A stretch of DNA of 10,663 nt from DATKZS01 sp035527835 [NCBI: bacterium] (GTDB lineage Bacteria > RBG-13-61-14), in NCBI GenBank assembly GCA_035527835.1, contig DATKZS010000208.1, positions 1 to 10,663 on the forward strand, in the 5' to 3' direction. Shown here in pieces: positions 1 to 4,997 of this stretch (the stretch's first letter is position 1; the number at the start of each line of letters is the position of its first letter). The notes beneath the pieces are model-generated. The model saw only the letters and a program-made list of their open reading frames with translations, did no database searches and was not told the origin of the DNA. The position numbers were made by a program, and so were the translations under genes.

Positions 1-1
1 C

Positions 2-49
2 CGGAAGGGCGCTCCCACGGCGAGTTTGCGGCCGTCCCGAAAACGTTAG
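2..49 (+). CDS. possible 3' end of an upstream gene (partial)
   Basis: One frame is open from the window edge for 15 codons and stops at TAG 47-49. It would encode a basic tail ending in RPSRKR, 19 bases before tssA. In an operon this compact, a gene ending just upstream of tssA would be expected. However, 15 open codons in GC-rich DNA are easily produced by chance and nothing in the peptide is recognisable. This is a weak call; the real last codons of the upstream gene could lie outside the window. Confidence 0.2.
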   Translation, partial: RKGAPTASLRPSRKR

Positions 50-68
50 CGGAACAAGGAACCATCAG

Positions 69-1586
69 ATGGAACTTCTGGAACTGGGCAAGAGCCCGAT
101 CAAGCCCGATGCCCCCGCCGGGACCGAGGCCAAGTACGAACCCGAATACGAGCAACTGGAAGCCGAGATCGCCAAGCTCAGCTCACCCACCTCCTCCGGA
201 AGCCTGGACTGGAAAAAGGTCCAGGAGCTGGCCACCACCATTCTCGCCGAGAAGTCCAAGGACCTGATGGCGGCGTGTTACCTCACCGCCGCGCTCCTTA
301 AAAACCGGCAACTCGAGGGCCTCGCCACCGGGCTCACCGTCATGAACGACCTGATGAAGACCTTCTGGGAGGACCTCTACCCGGCCAAGAAGCGCATGAG
401 GGGCCGGAAGAACGCGGTCGAGTGGCTCTTCGCCCGGGTGGAGTCGGCCCTGCAGGATTACAAGGGCCCGCCGGTGCCGGAGGCCAAACACAAGGCCCTG
501 CTCGACCAGCTCGGCGAGCTGGACACGTTCCTGGCCGCGAACATGGAGGACGCGCCCTACGCCCGGCCGGTCAAGGACCTGATCGAGAACCTGCCGGTGC
601 AGTCCGCGGCGGCCCCCGCCGCTCCCGACGCGCCCCGCCCGGCGGGAGCGGCCGAGACGGTGAGCGAGGTGGCCAACCCGCAGGACGCGCAAAAGGCCAT
701 CACCGCCGGACTCAAGCAGCTTAGGCTCGCGGCCAACTTTTTCCTGGAGCAGGACCAGAGCGTGCCCGGCATCTACATCATCAACCGCATGGCGGCATGG
801 ATGCCCATTCCGGCCGTGCCTCCCTCCGAAAACGGCGCCACCAAAATCCCGCCGCCGCCGGACCAGGTCAAGAGCGTGATGCAGAACCTGGCCGCCGGCG
901 GCGACTCGGTGAACCTGTTGAAGTCGGCCGAGGCCAAGGTCAACCAGTTCCTCTTCTGGCTCGACCTCTCGCGCTGGGTGTACGAGTCGCTTGGCCGGCT
1001 CGGATCCAACTATGAAGCGGCCCAGGAGGCCGTGGCCCACGAGACCGCGGCGTTCGTGAAGAGGCTTAAAGGCGTCGAGTCCCTGTCCTTCGCCGACGGA
1101 ACGCCATTCGCCGACGCCGACACGCTGAAGTGGCTGGCCGAGATCTCGGCCGGAGAGGGCGGCCCCGGCGCCGCGGCCGCGGCGCCCGCCGACTCGGAGG
1201 AGGCCACGGTGGCACAGGCCTTCAAGAACGCCGACGCGCTGGCCCGCGACAAGAAGCTTGCCGAGGCCGTGGGGGTGCTGCAGGCGGGACTGGGCGCCGC
1301 CGCTTCCGGCCGCTCGCGCATGATGTGGCGCATGGCGCTGTGCCAGCTTTTGCTGAACCACAAGAAGGACCAGACCGCGCGGCCCCACCTCGACCAGCTT
1401 CTCACCGACATCGAGAGCTACAAGCTGGGCGACTGGGACCCCAAGCTCGCCATCCAGGGCTTCAAGATCGTGTTCCAGGGTCTCGCCGGCCAGAAGGACC
1501 CGGACTCCGTGGCGCGGAGCGGCCGGGCGCTGGACAGCATTTCCCGGCTTGATCCGGGCGAGGCCCTGAAATTTGATAGAAAATAA
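69..1586 (+). CDS. tssA: type VI secretion system protein TssA, long form with middle domain
   Basis: The 505-residue cytoplasmic protein fits TssA, which binds the baseplate and sheath end and primes tail polymerisation. The N-terminal ImpA_N-type region (about residues 10-125) includes the LTAALLKNRQLEGLATGL and FWEDLYPAKKRMRGRKNAVEW segments typical of the family. A Pro/Ala linker (about 178-195) leads to a middle helical domain (about 205-340) with the IINRMAAWMPI signature. A Gly/Ala linker (about 361-376) leads to a C-terminal VasJ-like domain (about 378-495) with WRMALCQLLL, LDQLL and WDPKLA. The length and middle domain point to the longer TssA forms rather than the roughly 350-residue short form; this class assignment is inferred. 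The ATG is preceded by AAGGA at 56-60, 8 bases upstream. No upstream in-frame start is available, and tssB follows after 83 bases. Confidence 0.93.
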   Translation: MELLELGKSPIKPDAPAGTEAKYEPEYEQLEAEIAKLSSPTSSGSLDWKKVQELATTILAEKSKDLMAACYLTAALLKNRQLEGLATGLTVMNDLMKTFWEDLYPAKKRMRGRKNAVEWLFARVESALQDYKGPPVPEAKHKALLDQLGELDTFLAANMEDAPYARPVKDLIENLPVQSAAAPAAPDAPRPAGAAETVSEVANPQDAQKAITAGLKQLRLAANFFLEQDQSVPGIYIINRMAAWMPIPAVPPSENGATKIPPPPDQVKSVMQNLAAGGDSVNLLKSAEAKVNQFLFWLDLSRWVYESLGRLGSNYEAAQEAVAHETAAFVKRLKGVESLSFADGTPFADADTLKWLAEISAGEGGPGAAAAAPADSEEATVAQAFKNADALARDKKLAEAVGVLQAGLGAAASGRSRMMWRMALCQLLLNHKKDQTARPHLDQLLTDIESYKLGDWDPKLAIQGFKIVFQGLAGQKDPDSVARSGRALDSISRLDPGEALKFDRK

Positions 1587-1595
1587 GGGCGCGGT

Positions 1596-1624
1596 TTGCA
1601 TTTAAGAAAATCGGCGGCTAAAAT
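1596..1624 (+). promoter_or_regulatory. possible sigma70-type promoter before tssB
   Basis: The 83-base tssA-tssB gap is AT-richer than its surroundings. It holds TTGCAT at 1596-1601 and TAAAAT at 1619-1624, separated by 17 bases. The -10 box matches TATAAT at five of six positions; the -35 box matches only TTG. An internal promoter would fit the need for much more sheath and Hcp than TssA, but this is inferred from sequence alone. I found no convincing -24/-12 (sigma54) pair in the gap. Confidence 0.35.
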
Positions 1625-1669
1625 AACACGGCTTGCCTACAGGTAACGACCTTTACAAAGGAGGAGAAA

Positions 1670-2206
1670 ATGGCAAAGGAAGGCTCAGTAGCTCCCAAGG
1701 AACGGGTGAATATTGTTTACAAGCCCGCCACCGGCGACGCCCAGGCCGAGGTCGAGCTTCCGCTCAAGGTCCTGGTGATGGGCGATTTTACCATGAAGCA
1801 GAACGACACCCCGGTGGAAGGCCGCAAGCCGATCAACATTGACAAGGACAATTTCAGCGACGTGATGAAGGCCCAGAACCTGAACCTGGACGTGAGCGTG
1901 GCGGACAAGCTCTCCGATGACCCGAAGGCCAAGATGAACGCCTCGCTCAAGTTCCGGAGCCTGTCGGACTTCAACCCGGACTCGGTCGTGGCGCAGGTGC
2001 CCGAGCTGAAGAAGATGATCGAGATGCGCGACGCGCTCAAGGCGCTGAAGGGCCCGCTGGGCAACGTGCCGGCGTTCCAGAAGAAGTTGAAGGAGCTGGT
2101 CACGGACGAGGGGACCCGCGAGCGCCTGCTCAAGGAGTTGGGCCTCGGCAAGGGCGAGGCCGGCAAGGGCGGGGCCGGCAAGGGCGAGGAAGGAGGGAGT
2201 AAGTAA
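1670..2206 (+). CDS. tssB: T6SS contractile sheath small subunit TssB (VipA)
   Basis: The 178-residue protein is a TssB/VipA-family sheath subunit that pairs with TssC to build the cytoplasmic contractile sheath around the Hcp tube. The family core is visible as RVNIVYKP (about 12-19), the beta strand LPLKVLVMGDF (about 33-43), the INIDKDNF and LNLDVSVADKL segments, and LKFRSLSDFNPDSVVAQVPEL, which is typical of VipA. The last 19 residues (160-178) are an unusual Gly/Lys-rich tail made of GKGEA, GKGGA and GKGEE units, encoded by a 15-base tandem repeat. The start ATG has a near-perfect AAGGAGG at 1658-1664, 5 bases upstream. The stop overlaps the tssC start by one base (TAATG), so translation of the two sheath subunits is probably coupled. 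Confidence 0.96.
   Translation: MAKEGSVAPKERVNIVYKPATGDAQAEVELPLKVLVMGDFTMKQNDTPVEGRKPINIDKDNFSDVMKAQNLNLDVSVADKLSDDPKAKMNASLKFRSLSDFNPDSVVAQVPELKKMIEMRDALKALKGPLGNVPAFQKKLKELVTDEGTRERLLKELGLGKGEAGKGGAGKGEEGGSK
2147..2191 (+). repeat. three tandem 15-bp units at the 3' end of tssB
   Basis: Three in-frame copies of a 15-base unit beginning GGCAAGGGCG lie at 2147-2161, 2162-2176 and 2177-2191. They differ only in the last few bases of each unit and encode GKGEA, GKGGA and GKGEE. The unit length is a multiple of three, so copy-number slippage would lengthen or shorten the TssB tail without breaking the frame. The third copy runs directly into the AGGAGGGAG ribosome binding site of tssC. Confidence 0.85.
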
Positions 2207-3687
2207 TGGCTGAAGAGGAAAAACAAAAAGCGGCGCAGGAGGCGCAAACGCAGGAGACTTCCCTGGTTGACGACATCATTGCGATGACCAAGGTGAAGCC
2301 CACCGACGAGGCCTACTCCATGACCAAGGCGGGGCTCACCGCCTTTGTCAACCAGATCACGGCGAAGGGCAAGGTGGAGGCCCGGTTCACCCAGGCCGAG
2401 GTGGACGCCATGATCTCGGAGATTGACAAGAAGCTCTCCAAGCAGGTGGACGAGATCCTGCACAACGCCGACGTGCAGAAGCTGGAGAGCGCGTGGCGCT
2501 CGCTCAAGTACCTGGTGGACAAGACCGACTTCCGGGAGAACGTCAAGATCGAGCTCTTGAGCGCGACCAAGCAGGAGCTGCTCGACGATTTCGAGGACGC
2601 GCCGGAGATTTCCAAGGCCGGGCTGTACCGCACGGCCTATACCGCGGAGTTCGGCCAGTTCGGGGGCCAGCCCTACGGCGTCATGGTCGGCAACTACGAG
2701 TTCGGGCCGGGCGCCCAGGACATCAAGCTCCTGCAGAACGTGGCCAGCGTCGCCGCCATGAACCACGCGCCGTTCATCTCGGCGGCGTCGCCGCAGTTCT
2801 TCGGGGTCGAGCACTTCTCGGAGCTTCCGGCCTTGAAGGACCTGAAGAGCATCTTCGAGATGCCGCAGTACACGAAGTGGCAGAGCTTCCGCGAGTCGGA
2901 GGACGCGCGCAACGTGGGTCTCACGCTGCCGCGCTTCATGCTCCGCGTGCCTTACGGCTCGGAGAGCGTCCCGGTGAAGAGCTTCGAGTACACGGAAGAC
3001 GTTTCCGGCGGCGACGACAAGTTCTTGTGGGGCAACTCGGCGTTCGCGTTCGCGTCCCGGATCACCGACAGCTTCGCCAAGTACCGCTGGTGCGCCAACA
3101 TCATCGGTCCGCAGGGCGGGGGCGCGGTGGAGGACCTGCCGGTTTACAAGTATGAATCCATGGGCGAGATCCAGACCAAGATCCCGACCGAGGTCATGGT
3201 CTCGGACCGGCGCGAATTCGAGCTGGCGGAGGAGGGCTTTATCGCGCTGACCATGCGCAAGGGCTCGGACAACGCCGCGTTCTTCTCGGCCAACTCGGTG
3301 CAGAAGCCCAAGAAGTTCGGGTCCACCAAGGAGGGCAAGGAGGCCGAGATGAACTACCGGCTCGGCACTCAGCTCCCCTACATGTTCGTGATCGCGCGGC
3401 TGGCGCATTACATCAAGGTGATCCAGCGCGAGAACATCGGGACCTGGAAGGAGAAGGCGGACCTGGAGCGCGAGCTCAACACCTGGATCCGCCAGTACGT
3501 GGCCGACCAGGACAACCCGGCGCCCGGCGTGCGCAGCCGGCGGCCGCTCCGGCAGGCGCAGATCGAGGTCTCGGACGTGGAAGGCGCGCCCGGCTGGTAC
3601 CGGGTGGGCGTCAAGGTCAAGCCGCACTTCAAGTATATGGGGGCCTCCTTCACCTTGTCCCTGGTGGGCAAGCTGGAGAAGGACTGA
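2206..3687 (+). CDS. tssC: T6SS contractile sheath large subunit TssC (VipB)
   Basis: The 493-residue protein is a full-length TssC/VipB sheath subunit, normal for the family (about 490-500). After a polar N-terminus, the conserved core includes LLDDFEDAPEISKAGLYR, YGVMVGNYEFGPG, LPRFMLRVPYG, FLWGNSAFAFASRITDSF, the Gly-rich IIGPQGGGAVEDLP and TEVMVSDRREFELAEEGFI. The C-terminal gp18-like part has NYRLGTQLPYMFVIARLAHYIKV and ends FTLSLVGKL. TssC assembles with TssB as a heterodimer. The N-terminal region normally contributes the ClpV-recycled or linker elements, though which residues do so here cannot be read directly. The start is fixed by the one-base overlap with tssB and by GGAGGGAG at about 2192-2199. 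hcp follows after 31 bases with its own strong ribosome binding site. Confidence 0.97.
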   Translation: MAEEEKQKAAQEAQTQETSLVDDIIAMTKVKPTDEAYSMTKAGLTAFVNQITAKGKVEARFTQAEVDAMISEIDKKLSKQVDEILHNADVQKLESAWRSLKYLVDKTDFRENVKIELLSATKQELLDDFEDAPEISKAGLYRTAYTAEFGQFGGQPYGVMVGNYEFGPGAQDIKLLQNVASVAAMNHAPFISAASPQFFGVEHFSELPALKDLKSIFEMPQYTKWQSFRESEDARNVGLTLPRFMLRVPYGSESVPVKSFEYTEDVSGGDDKFLWGNSAFAFASRITDSFAKYRWCANIIGPQGGGAVEDLPVYKYESMGEIQTKIPTEVMVSDRREFELAEEGFIALTMRKGSDNAAFFSANSVQKPKKFGSTKEGKEAEMNYRLGTQLPYMFVIARLAHYIKVIQRENIGTWKEKADLERELNTWIRQYVADQDNPAPGVRSRRPLRQAQIEVSDVEGAPGWYRVGVKVKPHFKYMGASFTLSLVGKLEKD

Positions 3688-3718
3688 CAATTATCAGGAA
3701 AAGAGGGAGGATAGTATC

Positions 3719-4204
3719 ATGGCAATGCCGTCTCATTTGTCTCTGACCGGAAAGACCCAGGGAAAGATCGAAGGCTCCTGCGACATCGCGGGAAGGGAAG
3801 GGACCGTGCTGGTTTACTCGATGGAGCACCTCATCAACATCCCGCGCGACACCCACACCGGCCTGCCCACCGGCAAGCGCATCCACGGCTCCTTGAAGAT
3901 CGTCAAGGAGATTGACAAGGCCTCGCCCAAGCTGTTCCAGGCGCTGTGCAGCGGCGAGCAGTTCTCCGAGGTCCTGCTCGACTACTACCGGATCAGCCCG
4001 GCGGGGGCGGAGGAAAAGTATTACACCATCAAGCTCCAGAACGCGATCATCGTGGACGTGCGGGCCTGGTTCCCGGAGACCCTGGTCAAGTCCAATGAGC
4101 CGTTCAAGCACATGGAAGACATCTCCTTCTCCTATGAGAAGATCATCTGGACCTGGGTGCCCGACGGCATCGAGGCCGAGGACTCATGGAGTGCGCCCAA
4201 ATAA
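3719..4204 (+). CDS. hcp: T6SS tube protein Hcp (TssD)
   Basis: The 161-residue protein has the length and motifs of Hcp, which forms hexameric rings that stack into the T6SS inner tube and is itself secreted. Family landmarks are the opening HLSLTGKTQGKIEGSC, VYSMEHLINIPRDTHTGLPTGKRIHGSL (the Hcp loop and strand region, about 31-58), LSP-type LFQALCSGEQF, YYTIKLQNAIIVDVRAWFP and the closing HMEDISFSYEKIIWTW. There is no C-terminal effector extension and no signal peptide, so it is a structural Hcp. The ATG follows GAGGGAGG at 3703-3710 with 8 bases between, a strong site that fits high expression. Immediately downstream is a very stable hairpin block (4218-4277) that could protect the hcp mRNA end or reduce expression of the baseplate genes. 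Confidence 0.97.
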   Translation: MAMPSHLSLTGKTQGKIEGSCDIAGREGTVLVYSMEHLINIPRDTHTGLPTGKRIHGSLKIVKEIDKASPKLFQALCSGEQFSEVLLDYYRISPAGAEEKYYTIKLQNAIIVDVRAWFPETLVKSNEPFKHMEDISFSYEKIIWTWVPDGIEAEDSWSAPK

Positions 4205-4217
4205 GATGACGAGCGGC

Positions 4218-4277
4218 GCCGGGCCCGGAAGCGCTTCCGGGCCCGGCCGGCCCCGTGCCGGGGCCTGGGCCCGGGCC
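4218..4277 (+). promoter_or_regulatory. GC palindrome block after hcp (attenuator or mRNA-stabilising hairpins)
   Basis: Three palindromes lie side by side. The first (4218-4247) is a perfect 30-base inverted repeat whose left arm is GCCGGGCCCGGAAGC, 15 of 15 paired, with no unpaired loop. The second pairs 4249-4255 with 4259-4265, 7 bp around a 3-base loop. The third is the self-complementary GGCCCGGGCC at 4268-4277. No T tract follows, so it is not a canonical intrinsic terminator. Its place, 13 bases after the hcp stop and about 40 bases before tssE, suggests partial termination, blocking of 3' exonucleases, or a protein or RNA signal separating abundant Hcp from scarce baseplate proteins. 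The role is inferred. Confidence 0.6.
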
Positions 4278-4315
4278 GGACGGCGGATGCAAAACAGCGG
4301 AAAGCGGTGGCTCTA

Positions 4316-4741
4316 ATGCGGGAAGAGAGGCTCTTGGAGAGGATCGCGCGAGTCAGCGGCGAGCGCCACCGGGGCGCCGTCCGCGACGAGGAGCTCGTGC
4401 TCGCCTCCATCATTTCCTATCTCAATAAAATCTTGAACACCAGGAAGGGCAGCGTGCTCATGGACCCGGAATTCGGCGTGCCCGATTATTCCGGAATGGC
4501 CAGCCGCTTCTCCACCGCCGTCAACGAGACCCTGGACGACATCGAGACGTCCGTCCGCGACGCCGTCACCAGGTATGAGCCCCGGCTCGCGTCCCCCAAA
4601 ATCAAGTTCCTGGACAAGGAAGAATTCGAGCTGTCGCTCTTTCTCGAGCTCGAAGCCACGGTGAAGACCGGGCCCGAGCCGATCCCGGTCACGCTCAAGA
4701 TCCGGATGAGCCCAAACGGAAGTATCGTGGTCGGAAGGTGA
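4316..4741 (+). CDS. tssE: T6SS baseplate protein TssE (gp25-like)
   Basis: The 141-residue protein is TssE, the T4 gp25-like baseplate component that links TssF/TssG/TssK to the first sheath ring. It shows the family's N-terminal RLLERIARV, the central ISYLNKILNTRKGSVLMDPE followed by FGVPD (the NTR-G-YG-PD signature, about 34-57), a VRDAV..YEPRL segment (about 80-91) and a C-terminal strand with VTLKIRMSPNG. I chose ATG 4316, which has AGCGGTGG-like purine-rich sequence 5 bases upstream. An in-frame GTG at 4307 would add only three residues and is also possible. The preceding gap carries the GC hairpin block. Normally tssF follows closely, but here about 2.96 kb of foreign-looking DNA separates them; the reading frame of tssE is complete. 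Confidence 0.94.
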   Translation: MREERLLERIARVSGERHRGAVRDEELVLASIISYLNKILNTRKGSVLMDPEFGVPDYSGMASRFSTAVNETLDDIETSVRDAVTRYEPRLASPKIKFLDKEEFELSLFLELEATVKTGPEPIPVTLKIRMSPNGSIVVGR

Positions 4742-4889
4742 GGGTTCATCGTGGAAAGCAAAGGTGGAATTTTAACAAGAATGCACAGTATATTAAGAAT
4801 AATAATATTTCACGCAATTATGCACCAGACAAGGCAATGGTCGTAACGCATTGAAAATAAAAAGTGCATATTGGGAGCAATTAAACCAG

Positions 4890-4997
4890 ATGTGTGGCTT
4901 TTCGGGTAAGATTGAAGGCCGTCTAGTAGCAAACCAGGCATGGTGGGAAAATGCCATGTATTCATGGATTGAGGGTGATGACCATGCAATACAGTAG
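4890..4997 (+). CDS. possible small ORF upstream of the methylase-nuclease (35 codons, or remnant)
   Basis: An open frame running from 4806 to TAG 4995-4997 encodes a protein-like, tryptophan-rich peptide. Candidate starts are ATG 4890 (35 aa, with a weak GGAG at 4874-4877) and TTG 4851 (48 aa, no clear ribosome site). Segments such as SAYWEQLNQM and NQAWWENAMYSWIEGDD look like real protein, not random AT-rich translation. It overlaps the preferred start of the next gene by 14 bases, an arrangement common in translationally coupled pairs. I do not recognise a family and see no helix-turn-helix. It may be a genuine micro-protein or the 3' remnant of a gene cut off when the island inserted. Confidence 0.28.
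   Translation: MCGFSGKIEGRLVANQAWWENAMYSWIEGDDHAIQ

Noticed and set aside
183-1601. 472-codon open frame on the minus strand opposite tssA
   Set aside because: Shadow of tssA third-position GC bias, rich in Arg, Gly and His, with no recognisable domain.
1717-3690. 657-codon open frame on the minus strand opposite tssB and tssC
   Set aside because: It is antisense to two clear T6SS genes, and its Leu/Arg/His/Val-heavy composition is that of a codon-bias shadow in GC-rich DNA; no family resemblance.
4772-4808. Promoter for the methylase-nuclease in the AT-rich stretch after tssE
   Set aside because: TTAACA at 4772-4777 and TATATT at 4789-4794 are only 11 bases apart, and no other -35/-10 pair had acceptable spacing; AT richness alone is not evidence.
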